DNA of 46,223 nucleotides, from NCBI GenBank assembly GCA_949285425.1, contig CASEAJ010000117.1, positions 1 to 46,223 on the forward strand, written 5' to 3'. Within the stretch, counting starts at the first letter, position 1. Each line of letters opens with the position of its first letter. Origin of the DNA: an uncultured Porphyromonadaceae bacterium. Lineage in GTDB: Bacteria > Bacteroidota > Bacteroidia > Bacteroidales > Paludibacteraceae. The notes under the pieces were generated by a model. It saw nothing but the letters and a program-made list of their open reading frames with translations, had not been told where the DNA came from and made no database searches. A program made the translations under genes and the position numbers. Shown piece after piece: positions 17,479-26,832 of this stretch.

Positions 17479-18192
17479 ATGACGAAAATAAAGTTGGCTG
17501 TAATGATTGTGCCTGGAATAATGTTGTGCGCATTGTTCCAGGCATGCAATGGGCTGTTCGGACACGTATATGACGAACCGGAACAAAATCTGTCCAATGA
17601 ATTCGGATTTGTCGAGGTGGATGAAGTACGGCACACAGGTACTATTTACGTTCACACCGAAGACTACAAACGGTGGGTGTATGTCAGTTTTTCCGCTTGC
17701 AGAATCGATTCGACCGAGATAGTCGATGAAAGTGGTGATGAGATTCCTTTGAATGAAGAGGGCAAATTTCCTTCGGAGTGGGATGTTGCCATTCATCGGT
17801 ATGATGCGAAGACCAATGGTGGTGCGGTGCTGGAAACGTCAATGACCAGCATGGATGAAGTCGGCAGTCTGACGGAAATACCGCAAGGAGACTATGTGGC
17901 TGACTTGCAGCAAACAACGGACAGAATCGTGATTGATATGTCCGGAATGATGGAAGGGAAACTCACGTATGCGAAGTCCGACTATAATCCGGTCTTGTCC
18001 AAGTGGCTGAATGTAGATACAAGCCAGATGCCTCCCCTCTATACCCTTTCGGAAAAGGTGTACATTGTGCGGTTGAAAAACGGCTTGCATGCGGCACTGC
18101 AGCTTACTGATTTCAAGAATGCAAAAAACGTCAAGGGTTACATGACGGTGAAGTATGCGTATCCGTTGGAAAGTTGTGTGCCTTCCCATTGA
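17479..18192 (+). CDS. hmuY: HmuY-family heme-binding lipoprotein
   Basis: 237 aa from ATG 17479; GTG at 17467 is a possible alternative four codons earlier. A signal peptide with lipobox (ALFQAC) is followed by HmuY-like sequence: EVRHTGTIYVHTEDYKRWVYVSFS, EWDVAIHRYDAKTNGG, and a C-terminal ALQLTDFKNAKNVKGYMTVKYAYP that matches the family. HmuY proteins are outer-membrane-anchored hemophores that take heme from host proteins and hand it to HmuR. Which residues hold the heme iron cannot be decided from sequence alone; both His and Met occur. The hmuR start lies 25 bp downstream. Confidence 0.85.
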   Translation: MTKIKLAVMIVPGIMLCALFQACNGLFGHVYDEPEQNLSNEFGFVEVDEVRHTGTIYVHTEDYKRWVYVSFSACRIDSTEIVDESGDEIPLNEEGKFPSEWDVAIHRYDAKTNGGAVLETSMTSMDEVGSLTEIPQGDYVADLQQTTDRIVIDMSGMMEGKLTYAKSDYNPVLSKWLNVDTSQMPPLYTLSEKVYIVRLKNGLHAALQLTDFKNAKNVKGYMTVKYAYPLESCVPSH

Positions 18193-18217
18193 CCGATGCA
18201 GAAAACAGAACAGGATT

Positions 18218-20383
18218 ATGCGAACAATACGATTCACAATATGTCTCATGGCACTTTTGCAACTGCACTTTTTGCCGTTGCAGGCTTCGCCGAAGCGTGT
18301 TGCCGGAACCGTTGTTTCAAAAACGGATAGCAGTCCGCTTGTGGGGGCTTCGGTAGTGGTCAAGGAATTGCCGGGATGGGGGACTGTAACGGATGAACGG
18401 GGCAAATACACCATGGAACTTCCGGAGAGCAGCGAGTTTACGGTGCAAGTCTCCTATATGGGTTTTGTCACAGAAACAGCGGTGGTCTCGGCAGACGACC
18501 GTGTGAAGGACTTTGCACTTGAAGAGGACCTTATCGGTATGGAGACTGTGGTGGTGACCGGTACCCGGACTCCCAAAAGTCTGAAAAGTGTTCCTGTGAT
18601 AACCCGTGTCATCACGGTGGACGAAATCAGGAAAACTGATGCGACAAATGTGGTCGATGTGCTTGAAATGGCCATGCCGGCGATAGAGACGTCCTATTCC
18701 ATGGATATGCAGCCTTCGTTGAATGTTCAGGGATTCAGTGGAAATTCGGTTCTGTTTCTTGTCGATGGCGAACGTCTGGCCGGTGAAACCATGAACGATG
18801 TGGATTTTTCAAGACTGAACATGGAGGGAGTTGAAAGAGTGGAAATCGTACGAGGTGCGGCTTCGTCCATTTATGGCTCGAATGCGGTGGGAGGCGTGGT
18901 AAACATCATTACACGTACAGATACCGTTCCTTGGGCTCTCCATCTCAACGGCAGGTACGGTGCTTTTGATAACCAGCGTTATGGAGGAACGCTGAGCTTT
19001 AAGGCCGGAAAGTTCAACAATATTCTCAATGTGCAGCATTTGCGGAGCGGGCGGATAGAGTATTTCAATCCGGAAACCGATGGAGACAAAGGAGCCTATA
19101 ATTCCATGGACCCTTTTTATTCATGGAATTTCAAGGACAAGCTGACCTGCAAAGTCAGCGACAAGTTCAGGCTTGTGGCGAATGCCGGCTATTTCTTCCG
19201 TCAGCGAGAGCGTACTGCAATAGAAAGTAACCGTTACCGGGACTATTCGGCCGGCATGAAGGGCTATTACTCCATTAATTCCGACAACCATATCGAACTG
19301 TCGTATGCCTTTGACCAGTATGACAAAAGCGATGTGGACAACATCAAGGGTCTGGACATAAGAGATTACAGTAATGTGCAAAACACTTTCAAGTTGCTCT
19401 ATAACCATACTTTCAGCGACAAGCACACGTTGACTGTCGGTGGAGATTACATGTATGACTATCTTGCGAGCTACATGTTTTCCGGTGGCAGGACGTATGA
19501 TCAGTTTGTGGCAGATGCATTCGCACAGTTTGACTGGAATCCCATTGAAAGATTCAATATGGTGGCAAGTGCGCGCTATGACTATTATTCGGAATCGGAT
19601 GCACAGAATTTTTCGCCGCAGCTCAATCTTATGTATAAGATTTCCAACTGTGCGATGCGCGGTTCCTATGCTGTAGGGTTCAGAGCCCCCACCTTGAAGG
19701 AGATGTATTCGACGTTCAACATGGGGTCGATTTGGAACATCTATGGAAATCCGGACCTGAAGCCGGAGAAAAGCCATAACTTTTCACTTTCGGCAGAGTT
19801 CCTTAAGAGCCGCTACAACGTCACGGCCGTGGCTTACTATAACATAATAGGCAACCGCATTGACGTGTTGTGGGACAAGGCTCTGGACAACGGCAAAGGG
19901 GCAATGGTGTACAGCAATGTCAGTAACATGAAGATAGCCGGGTTGAACTTTGAAACGTCGGCAAAGTATCCGTTTGGTTTAGAGGTCCGTTTGTCCTATG
20001 CCTATACCTATCAGTCGGAAAAATACAACCAGTATGTGGCGGCGGCCCGTCCCCATGCCGGCACGGTGCGTGTGGACTATGGAAAACAGTGGAAACGCTA
20101 CGGCTTCAACATCTCGCTGAGCGGACGCATACTTTCAAGTCTTACCTCGAAGGAATACAATTCAATCAATGATCCTTCTCAGGGAACTTACCATATCACA
20201 TATCCTGCATATACGATGTGGAAATTGAATCTAACACAGAAAATATGGCGTGGAATCAATCTGAACCTGGCGGTTGACAATCTCTTTAATTATAAGCCTT
20301 CTTACTATTATTTCAATTCGCCCTACACCACAGGAACGACACTGTCTGTCGGGCTTTCGTTGGATGTCGATAAAATGTTTTAG
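18218..20383 (+). CDS. hmuR: HmuR-like TonB-dependent heme receptor
   Basis: 721 aa from ATG 18218 (MRTIRFTICLMALLQL signal). Domain order: carboxypeptidase-like regulatory domain (about 30-110: GTVVSKTDSSPLVGASVVVK), TonB box (METVVVTGTR), plug (IVRGAASSIYGSNAVGGVVNIITR), then a 22-strand barrel ending in a terminal Phe. It carries the FRAP and NPDL boxes of heme receptors. The stretch between those boxes contains no His but two Met, unlike the His reported for P. gingivalis HmuR. It transports heme across the outer membrane, powered by TonB. hmuS follows after 3 bp. Confidence 0.9.
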   Translation: MRTIRFTICLMALLQLHFLPLQASPKRVAGTVVSKTDSSPLVGASVVVKELPGWGTVTDERGKYTMELPESSEFTVQVSYMGFVTETAVVSADDRVKDFALEEDLIGMETVVVTGTRTPKSLKSVPVITRVITVDEIRKTDATNVVDVLEMAMPAIETSYSMDMQPSLNVQGFSGNSVLFLVDGERLAGETMNDVDFSRLNMEGVERVEIVRGAASSIYGSNAVGGVVNIITRTDTVPWALHLNGRYGAFDNQRYGGTLSFKAGKFNNILNVQHLRSGRIEYFNPETDGDKGAYNSMDPFYSWNFKDKLTCKVSDKFRLVANAGYFFRQRERTAIESNRYRDYSAGMKGYYSINSDNHIELSYAFDQYDKSDVDNIKGLDIRDYSNVQNTFKLLYNHTFSDKHTLTVGGDYMYDYLASYMFSGGRTYDQFVADAFAQFDWNPIERFNMVASARYDYYSESDAQNFSPQLNLMYKISNCAMRGSYAVGFRAPTLKEMYSTFNMGSIWNIYGNPDLKPEKSHNFSLSAEFLKSRYNVTAVAYYNIIGNRIDVLWDKALDNGKGAMVYSNVSNMKIAGLNFETSAKYPFGLEVRLSYAYTYQSEKYNQYVAAARPHAGTVRVDYGKQWKRYGFNISLSGRILSSLTSKEYNSINDPSQGTYHITYPAYTMWKLNLTQKIWRGINLNLAVDNLFNYKPSYYYFNSPYTTGTTLSVGLSLDVDKMF

Positions 20384-20386
20384 CGT

Positions 20387-23300
20387 ATGAAATTATCTAA
20401 AAAACAAATGACGGCCGGGTTGTGCGGTGCAGCCGTTGTTGTGGTGGCTGTCGCGGCATGGAGCCTGTTGTGCTCTCCTACCAAGATAGCGTTTTTGAAT
20501 TACCAGGTAATCAATCTCGGTGAAATATCCAAAGCCAACGATAATCCGTTTGTGAAAATAGGGGAGCTGACAGTTGGTGAGCTTGACCGCCTGAACGGTT
20601 ATGACATGCTGTTCATCAACGGTATGGGGCTGAGAATGGTCGAGTCACAACGCGAACTTCTCCTGAAGGCTGCGGAGAAAGGCATGCCGATACTTACCAC
20701 GGCCGCAACAAATCCGGCCAACGACATTTGTTCGGTCGACCCTCTTGTGGCTGATTCGCTTCGTCGGTACATTGTTAACGGAGGCCGGCGCAATTACAGA
20801 AGCCTGCTCAACCTTGTAAGGAAACATATTGACAAGAAAATGTTCTTTGTTGAAGACCCTGAGCCGTCCGTGCAGGCATCGGATGACATGCTCTATCATG
20901 TTGATCCGGAAAACCAGGAGGCTGAACCGTTGGGCTTCAACAGTGTGGCCGAATACAATATGTTTCTGAAGAAAAACAAACTCTGGAGAGAGCATGCCCC
21001 GCGCATCATAGTTACGGGCCAAATGGGATCGCCGACGGACCTTATAAGGCGGCTCGAGGAAACGGGAAACGTGGTCTATCCGGTACGTTCCATGCACCGG
21101 TTGGTGAAATGTCTGCACATCGACACCATTCATCCGTCGGCTGTAATCAATATGGCTCACGGACGCATGGGCGACTACATGGTGGACTACCTTGCGAAAC
21201 AGAACATTCCGTTGTTTGCACCGCTCAATGTGAACCGTCTTGACGTCGAGTGGGAAACGGACGAGATGGGGATGAACGGCGGATTCCTTTCGCAAAGTGT
21301 GGTTACCCCGGAAATAGACGGCGCAATCCGCCCTTTTGTCCTGTTCGGTCATTATGAAGATGAAGATGGCTTGCAGCATGTGCATGCTATTCCGGAACGT
21401 CTGGAAATGTTTGTCGCCACAGTGAACAATTATGTGAAACTGAAAGACAAGCCGAATGCAGAGAAACGCATTGCCATTTATTACTACAAAGGTCCGGGAC
21501 AGAATGCCCTTACCGCATCGGGAATGGAAGTGGTGCCTTCGCTGTATAATTTTCTCCGTCGACTGGAAAAGGAGGGTTACCATGTGGGCAAACTGCCGGC
21601 AGACAGCAAGGAACTGGGCCGACTGATTCAGTCGCAGGGGGCGGTGTTCAATCTTTATGCAGAGGGAGCGTTTGACGAGTTCATGAAAACAGGCCATCCG
21701 GAACTGGTGTCGAGAGATGAATATGAAACATGGGTAAAAGCAAGGATACGTCCGGAACAATACGCTGAAGTTGTGGCGGCCAACGGCGAATTTCCCGGTA
21801 GCTACATGACGACTTCCGATGGAAAGCTGGGTGTGGCACGCCTGCAGTTCGGCAATGTGGTGCTGCTCCCTCAGAACACGGCGGCTGTAGGAGACAACTC
21901 TTTCCAGATTGTCCACGGTGCGAAAACTCCTCCGCCACACACCTACATAGCCTCTTACTTGTGGGTGCGCTATGGGTTTAAGGCCGATGCAATGATTCAT
22001 TTCGGTACACACGGCAGCCTTGAGTACACTCCGGGCAAGCAGGTGGCATTGTGCAGCAAGGACTGGCCTGACCGGCTGGTAGGCGACTTGCCCCATTTTT
22101 ACATTTACACGATAGGCAATGTGGGGGAAGCCATGATTGCCAAACGCCGTTCGTATGCCGGCATACAGTCGTACCTCACACCCCCGTTCAAGGAAAGCAA
22201 TGTGAGGGGTATCTACCGCGAACTCCACGAAGCGATAAAGGACTACAACAATCTGCTCGAGGAGGCAGGTAGCCAAAAGGAGGCGGTCGACAAGGCTTCG
22301 CTGAAGGTGAAGCAACTGACCGTGAAGTTGGGCATTCATCGCGAACTTGCCTTGGACAGCATGATGGCACAGCCTTACGATGCAAAACAGGTTGCCCGGG
22401 TGGAAAACTTTGCGGAGGAACTGGCCGCTGAAAAAATAACCGGCCGTTTGTACACGATGGGGGTGCCGTATGAAGAGGAGGATATCGTGTCTACGGTTTA
22501 TGCCATGTCGGTTGATCCGGTGGCTTACAGCATGTTTGCCCTTGACAAGCAGCGCGGAGTGACAGATATTGACATTGAAAGTCACCGCAGCCGTTTCAAT
22601 CGGTACTATGTATCTCCGGCCAAGGAACTTGTGGGGCGTATACTTGCCCATCCGCAGTCTGTTTCCGATGAAACGGTGTGTCGCATGGCAGGCATTTCAG
22701 CCCAGGAACTGGAGGAGGCTCGCGAAATAACAGCGTCGCAGCACCGTCCGGACATGATGTCCATGATGATGGCCGCTGCCGAAGAAATAGAACTTTCGGA
22801 GAGCATGCCGCACGAGCCGGCGGGCGGGGACGCAACGGGTGTCTCGGATACGGAGAAAAGGCAGATGAAGAAGTTTTCCGGATGGGTGCCAATGGAAAAG
22901 GCACTTGAAATGGCAAAGAAAATGGGGGCTGATTCTTCGGCTTTGGAAAAGATGCGGAAAGCCATGACGGATGGGAAAGAGGGAACTTCTGCAGACAGAC
23001 CGCATGCAACCCACGGTGCCCCGGCACATGAAAATGAGGACATGCCTCGTAGTCCCATGGTGGCAATGATGGAAAAGAAAACCTACACAAAGGAACAGAT
23101 GGACCGGGCGACAGCCATCATGGAAGTGGAACGGACCATCAAAAACGTTGGAGCTTATCGGGACTTTCTTCTTGAAAGTCCGGAAAGGGAAATGGAAAGT
23201 ATGCTGAATGCCCTTGATGGTGGCTATACGCTTCCGTCGTCGGGCGGCGATCCGATAGCCAATCCGGCGAGCCTCCCCACCGGCCGCAACCTGTATGCCA

Positions 23301-24778
23301 TTAATGCCGAATGCACCCCGACGGAAAGTGCATGGGAAAAAGGAGTCCGTCTGGTCCGGCACACGATAGACTTGTACAAGGCCCGGCATAACGATTCCAT
23401 ACCAAGGAAAGTGAGCTACACGTTGTGGAGCAGTGAGTTTATTGAAACGGAAGGTGCAACAATAGCCCAGGTGCTGTACATGCTCGGTGTAGAACCCGTG
23501 CGCGATGCCTTTGGACGGGTGACCGACCTGCGTCTGATTCCATCGGAAGAACTTGGACGTCCGCGCATAGATGTCGTGGTACAGACCAGCGGACAACTCC
23601 GTGATTTGGCCGCTTCCCGTCTGCTCCTTGTCAGCCGGGCGGTGGAAATGGCGGCGGCAGCCAAAGATGACCGCTTCGAGAACCAGGTGGCGGCCGGAGT
23701 GGTAGAGTCGGAAAGAATACTTACCGAAAAGGGCATGTCGCCCAAAGAGGCACGCAAGATGGCTTTTTACAGGGTGTTCGGGGGTATCAACGGTAATTAT
23801 GGAACGGGCATTACCGGGATGGTGGAAGCCGGTGACCGTTGGGAGAACGAAAGCGAAATAGCCGCGACTTACCTTAATAACATGGGTGCCTATTATGGCA
23901 GCGAGGAGGATTGGGAGAATTTCAGGCAATATGTGTTTGAAGCGGCCCTTTCGCGTACCGATGCCGTAGTCCAACCCCGGCAGAGCAATACATGGGGCGC
24001 TTTGAGCCTCGACCATGTGTTCGAATTCATGGGAGGCATGAATCTGGCTGTGCGTAATGTTACGGGCAAGGAGCCTGAGGCATTCCTGAGCGACTACCGC
24101 AATCGCAACCACGTGCGCATGCAGGAGGTAAAGGAAGCTATTGGTGTGGAAAGCCGCACGACCTTGTTTAACCCGACTTACATCAAGGACAAGATGAAGG
24201 GAGAGGCAAGTTCGGCCAATGAACTTGCCGAAATCGTACGCAACACTTACGGCTGGAATGTGATGAAGCCGGACGCCATAGACGACGAAATGTGGAATGA
24301 AATATATGATGTATATATAAAAGACAAGTTCGGACTCGGCGTGAAGGAATACTTTGAAGGGCAGAATCCGGCTGCGTTGCAGGAAATGACTGCTGTGATG
24401 ATGGAAACCGCCAGAAAAGGTATGTGGAAGGCCAATGAAAGCCAGTTGCAGGATATCGCTGGACTTCATGCAGAACTGGTCAACAAGTACCGGCCCGCAT
24501 GTTCGGGATTTGTATGCGACAACGCCAGGCTGAAAGACTTCATTGCATCGAAGACCGACCGCCAGGCGGCCCGCCGCTATCTTGATAACATTGCAAAAGT
24601 ACGTGAATCCATGGCCGGAAACGGAGATAAGGGGGTAGTGCTGAAGAAAGAGGAAATGAATAGAAATTCGGGCGAAACGAAAACGAACACCGTTAGCAAC
24701 ACGGTTGTCGCGGTTGTGGTGGTCATGGCTCTTGTCGCTGTCGTCTTTTTCATCCGGCGCAAGCAAAGAAAGGAGTGA
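20387..24778 (+). CDS. hmuS: HmuS, CobN/BchH-like heme dechelatase candidate, membrane anchored at both ends
   Basis: 1463 aa of the CobN/magnesium-chelatase large subunit family. Family motifs: HFGTHGSLEYTPGKQ (about residues 538-552), FYIYTIGNVGEAMIAKRRSYAG, and PTGRNLYAINAE (about 963). A hydrophobic helix at 9-27 and one at the C-terminus (VVAVVVVMALVAVVFFI) flanked by basic residues anchor it, with the bulk presumably periplasmic. Between the two motif blocks a low-complexity insert (about 788-900) is rich in Met and His (DMMSMMMAAAEE, HATHGAPAHENEDM). Its place between hmuR and hmuT identifies it as HmuS rather than cobaltochelatase: no cobalamin genes are near. HmuS in related species is reported to remove iron from heme, releasing protoporphyrin; here this is inferred from homology. 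Confidence 0.88.
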   Translation: MKLSKKQMTAGLCGAAVVVVAVAAWSLLCSPTKIAFLNYQVINLGEISKANDNPFVKIGELTVGELDRLNGYDMLFINGMGLRMVESQRELLLKAAEKGMPILTTAATNPANDICSVDPLVADSLRRYIVNGGRRNYRSLLNLVRKHIDKKMFFVEDPEPSVQASDDMLYHVDPENQEAEPLGFNSVAEYNMFLKKNKLWREHAPRIIVTGQMGSPTDLIRRLEETGNVVYPVRSMHRLVKCLHIDTIHPSAVINMAHGRMGDYMVDYLAKQNIPLFAPLNVNRLDVEWETDEMGMNGGFLSQSVVTPEIDGAIRPFVLFGHYEDEDGLQHVHAIPERLEMFVATVNNYVKLKDKPNAEKRIAIYYYKGPGQNALTASGMEVVPSLYNFLRRLEKEGYHVGKLPADSKELGRLIQSQGAVFNLYAEGAFDEFMKTGHPELVSRDEYETWVKARIRPEQYAEVVAANGEFPGSYMTTSDGKLGVARLQFGNVVLLPQNTAAVGDNSFQIVHGAKTPPPHTYIASYLWVRYGFKADAMIHFGTHGSLEYTPGKQVALCSKDWPDRLVGDLPHFYIYTIGNVGEAMIAKRRSYAGIQSYLTPPFKESNVRGIYRELHEAIKDYNNLLEEAGSQKEAVDKASLKVKQLTVKLGIHRELALDSMMAQPYDAKQVARVENFAEELAAEKITGRLYTMGVPYEEEDIVSTVYAMSVDPVAYSMFALDKQRGVTDIDIESHRSRFNRYYVSPAKELVGRILAHPQSVSDETVCRMAGISAQELEEAREITASQHRPDMMSMMMAAAEEIELSESMPHEPAGGDATGVSDTEKRQMKKFSGWVPMEKALEMAKKMGADSSALEKMRKAMTDGKEGTSADRPHATHGAPAHENEDMPRSPMVAMMEKKTYTKEQMDRATAIMEVERTIKNVGAYRDFLLESPEREMESMLNALDGGYTLPSSGGDPIANPASLPTGRNLYAINAECTPTESAWEKGVRLVRHTIDLYKARHNDSIPRKVSYTLWSSEFIETEGATIAQVLYMLGVEPVRDAFGRVTDLRLIPSEELGRPRIDVVVQTSGQLRDLAASRLLLVSRAVEMAAAAKDDRFENQVAAGVVESERILTEKGMSPKEARKMAFYRVFGGINGNYGTGITGMVEAGDRWENESEIAATYLNNMGAYYGSEEDWENFRQYVFEAALSRTDAVVQPRQSNTWGALSLDHVFEFMGGMNLAVRNVTGKEPEAFLSDYRNRNHVRMQEVKEAIGVESRTTLFNPTYIKDKMKGEASSANELAEIVRNTYGWNVMKPDAIDDEMWNEIYDVYIKDKFGLGVKEYFEGQNPAALQEMTAVMMETARKGMWKANESQLQDIAGLHAELVNKYRPACSGFVCDNARLKDFIASKTDRQAARRYLDNIAKVRESMAGNGDKGVVLKKEEMNRNSGETKTNTVSNTVVAVVVVMALVAVVFFIRRKQRKE

Positions 24779-24779
24779 C

Positions 24780-25472
24780 ATGGAAACGCTTGTACTCGTC
24801 CTTATGCTATTGGTCAGCTTCAATTTCATACTGAAGCTGACCTACAGCAAGCCGCTGGTCATAGTGGGTATGGCCGTAGGCTGCGCCTTGTGTGTCGGCC
24901 TGATGTGGCCTTACGCCATCGAACAGTCGAAAACCCAGATAGCCAACTGGCTGTCCAGTCCGCAGCTGATGCTCGATACGTCGGTCATACTTACCGTCGA
25001 GGTGTGCATCAACATTGCATTCTGCATGTTGGCCGTCCACATGATGACTACGGGGCCCGTCAGCCCGAAGCTGCTTGTCGCCTATCGCTTGCTGCGGCTG
25101 TTTCCGGGGCTGCTGATTATCCCGGTGCTGTTCAGTGTGCAGGTGGCGCTGATTTTTTCTTTTCCCGGAGTGTCGTTCCCCGTCATAGCATGGAGCATGG
25201 CCGCTGCTTCGCTGCTCCTCATTGTTGCAGCCGCCTTCGGCCTGAAAAGCCTGTTGCCCGACAAGGAGCTGCGACTTGAACTGCTGTTCATTGTCAACGT
25301 GGCCATCATGGTGATAGGGATAGTGGCCACCGTCAACGGGAAGACGGCCGTCAGCGGCAACACGGAGGTTGACTGGCCGGCACTGGCCTGTACGCTTTCT
25401 TTGGTCCTTGCTGGTCTGTTGGCCGGATATTGCCTGTACCGCATCAAATCAAGACAGGCGAACTCGGGGTGA
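24780..25472 (+). CDS. hmuT: HmuT-like multi-pass membrane protein
   Basis: 230 aa with about six to seven membrane helices (for example LVLVLMLLVSFNFIL, VIVGMAVGCALCVGLMW, LLLIVAAAFGL, LACTLSLVLAGLLAGYCLY). It starts one base after the hmuS stop, so it is translationally linked to it. Family function is unknown; position suggests an inner-membrane partner of HmuS and the ExbB-like HmuU. An alternative, in-frame longer start lies inside hmuS and is unlikely. The gene ends before a 296-bp gap holding a palindrome array. Confidence 0.7.
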   Translation: METLVLVLMLLVSFNFILKLTYSKPLVIVGMAVGCALCVGLMWPYAIEQSKTQIANWLSSPQLMLDTSVILTVEVCINIAFCMLAVHMMTTGPVSPKLLVAYRLLRLFPGLLIIPVLFSVQVALIFSFPGVSFPVIAWSMAAASLLLIVAAAFGLKSLLPDKELRLELLFIVNVAIMVIGIVATVNGKTAVSGNTEVDWPALACTLSLVLAGLLAGYCLYRIKSRQANSG

Positions 25473-25564
25473 GAACGGGCGCATGAAGCCTGACGCATGG
25501 TCGGGGAGCAGTCCAGAGGAAAGGGAAATGCTGTTGCTCCATCTCTCCGATGTCGTGTGTTTAA

Positions 25565-25678
25565 GCCTTCGATGTTATCGTCCCACGGACGTGGGACGCG
25601 TGTCTCACACTCGTGGGACACGTGTCTCATATATGTGGGACACGTGTCCCATATATGTGGGACGATAACATCGAAGGC
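25565..25678. repeat. Palindrome array 2: GTGGGAC units at exact 22-bp period with 22-bp perfect inverted arms
   Basis: GTGGGAC starts at 25591, 25613, 25635 and 25657, an exact 22-bp period. Each of the first three units is an 18-bp palindrome of the form GTGGGACACGTGTCCCAY. The arms 25565-25586 (beginning GCCTTCGATGTTATCG) and 25657-25678 are perfect reverse complements. The array centre (25621.5) is the dyad of the middle unit, so the whole is a palindrome of palindromes. It fills the gap between hmuT and hmuU and would form a long RNA hairpin in the operon transcript. Confidence 0.85.
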
Positions 25679-25768
25679 AAAAAAAGAAAACACCGTGCAG
25701 CTGGCAGCATGAAACCTTTGTATCGAACTTATATAAAAACGAATCAATAATAAATTAAAACAGAAGTT

Positions 25769-26362
25769 ATGAACTACATTTCAGATGTCCTTTATTGGAT
25801 TTCCACCGGTTTGTTGGTGCCGGTTGTCGTGTTGCTGATTTTCCTTTTCGTCCGTTCGTTGCTGCTGATAGGCAGTTTCTTCGGCCAGTATCTCGCTATC
25901 AGAAAGACGGAAAACGTGTTGCGTAAAGAAATGGAATCGCTTACCCCGGAATCTTTTCCCGGTTTGGCGGAAAGGCTTCCCGTAAACACCGGCAGCCTTG
26001 TCATCAAGTATATGAAGAAAATGTGCGAGGTACAGCACAGTCCGGCGCACGTGCAGAGGCTGTTGGGCGATTATGAAATCATGGCCGACAAGGATTTGTC
26101 CGTTTCGAAAACCTTGAGCAAAATGGGACCTATGCTGGGGCTTATGGGAACGCTCATTCCCATGGGGCCGGCTCTCGTAGGACTTTCAACAGGTGATATT
26201 GCCTCGATGGCCTACAACATGCAAGTAGCATTTGCCACCACGGTTGTGGGATTGTTCTCGGCCGCCATAGGTTTTGTCACACAACAGGTAAAACAGCGTT
26301 GGTATTTGCAGGACATGACCAATCTGGAGTTCGTTGCCGAATTTATGAAGGAACGCAAATGA
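25769..26362 (+). CDS. hmuU: HmuU, MotA/TolQ/ExbB-type proton channel
   Basis: 197 aa with three membrane helices (about 12-35, 110-140, 148-175). The family signature is visible in MGPMLGLMGTLIPMGPALVGLSTGD and the following AFATTVVGLFSAAIGF. Proteins of this family pass protons to power an outer-membrane or periplasmic partner. Here, with the DUF2149 protein HmuV as ExbD-like partner (13-bp gap), it probably energises HmuS/HmuT or heme transport. It is separated from hmuT by the palindrome array, which may lower its expression; no strong promoter is visible in the gap. Confidence 0.85.
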   Translation: MNYISDVLYWISTGLLVPVVVLLIFLFVRSLLLIGSFFGQYLAIRKTENVLRKEMESLTPESFPGLAERLPVNTGSLVIKYMKKMCEVQHSPAHVQRLLGDYEIMADKDLSVSKTLSKMGPMLGLMGTLIPMGPALVGLSTGDIASMAYNMQVAFATTVVGLFSAAIGFVTQQVKQRWYLQDMTNLEFVAEFMKERK

Positions 26363-26375
26363 GAGGGAAAGGCGT

Positions 26376-26702
26376 ATGAGAAGAAGTTTGTTGCGTAAAG
26401 AGGAGGACAACGACCCGATGAGTGTTGTCGGCAATCTGTTTGACGTTGCCATGGTGTTTGCCGTGGCCTTGATGGTGGCACTGGTGAGCCGCTATAGCAT
26501 GACGGAACTGTTCAGTCAGGAAGACTTTACGATGGTCAAGAATCCGGGAAAGGAAAACATGGAAATCATAACCAAGGAGGGGGAAAAGATAAACAAATAC
26601 ACTCCCAGCGAAGAGCAGAACCGCAAGAACGGCCAAAAGGGCAAGAAAGTCGGCATAGCCTACGAACTGGAGAATGGAGAGATTATATACGTCCCTGAAT
26701 GA
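26376..26702 (+). CDS. hmuV: HmuV, DUF2149 family membrane protein
   Basis: 108 aa. A short basic N-terminus (MRRSLLRKEEDNDPMS) precedes one membrane helix (LFDVAMVFAVALMVALV) and a charged periplasmic domain (EIITKEGEKINKYTPSEEQ) ending in ELENGEIIYVPE. This is the DUF2149 layout, which is like that of ExbD/TolR, and such genes pair with ExbB-like ones as here. It is the last gene of the heme operon. The following 130 bp holds the promoter of the LamG gene; no strong terminator is visible. Confidence 0.8.
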   Translation: MRRSLLRKEEDNDPMSVVGNLFDVAMVFAVALMVALVSRYSMTELFSQEDFTMVKNPGKENMEIITKEGEKINKYTPSEEQNRKNGQKGKKVGIAYELENGEIIYVPE

Positions 26703-26765
26703 CCGTTTTGCATGTGTTTTCGGGGTGGACTGGCCAGTTGCTTTTTACCAATGACACAAATTCAT

Positions 26766-26774
26766 TATCTTTGC
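26766..26774 (+). promoter_or_regulatory. Putative -7 box (TATCTTTGC) for the LamG gene
   Basis: TATCTTTGC with a T-run at 26742-26746 about 19 bp upstream. It gives this gene its own promoter apart from the hmu operon and a leader of about 50 nt to ATG 26833. Confidence 0.6.
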
Positions 26775-26832
26775 GAAATCGGGAGCGGATGTTCAAACGT
26801 TTTTGTTTGTCGCTCCTGTCATTGAAACCTGT

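Noticed and set aside
20387..24778. hmuS considered as cobaltochelatase CobN of cobalamin synthesis
   Set aside because: No cobalamin genes or cobalamin riboswitch nearby; it sits between hmuR and hmuT and has membrane anchors at both ends.
20645..24829. Two long open frames antisense to hmuS
   Set aside because: Shadow frames rich in His/Phe/Cys with no domains; the plus-strand CobN-like gene explains the DNA.
25483..25668. Possible ~60-codon gene between hmuT and hmuU
   Set aside because: Its second half is only the translated palindrome array (GTRVSYMWDTCPIYVG), and the first half has no similarity or clear start signals.
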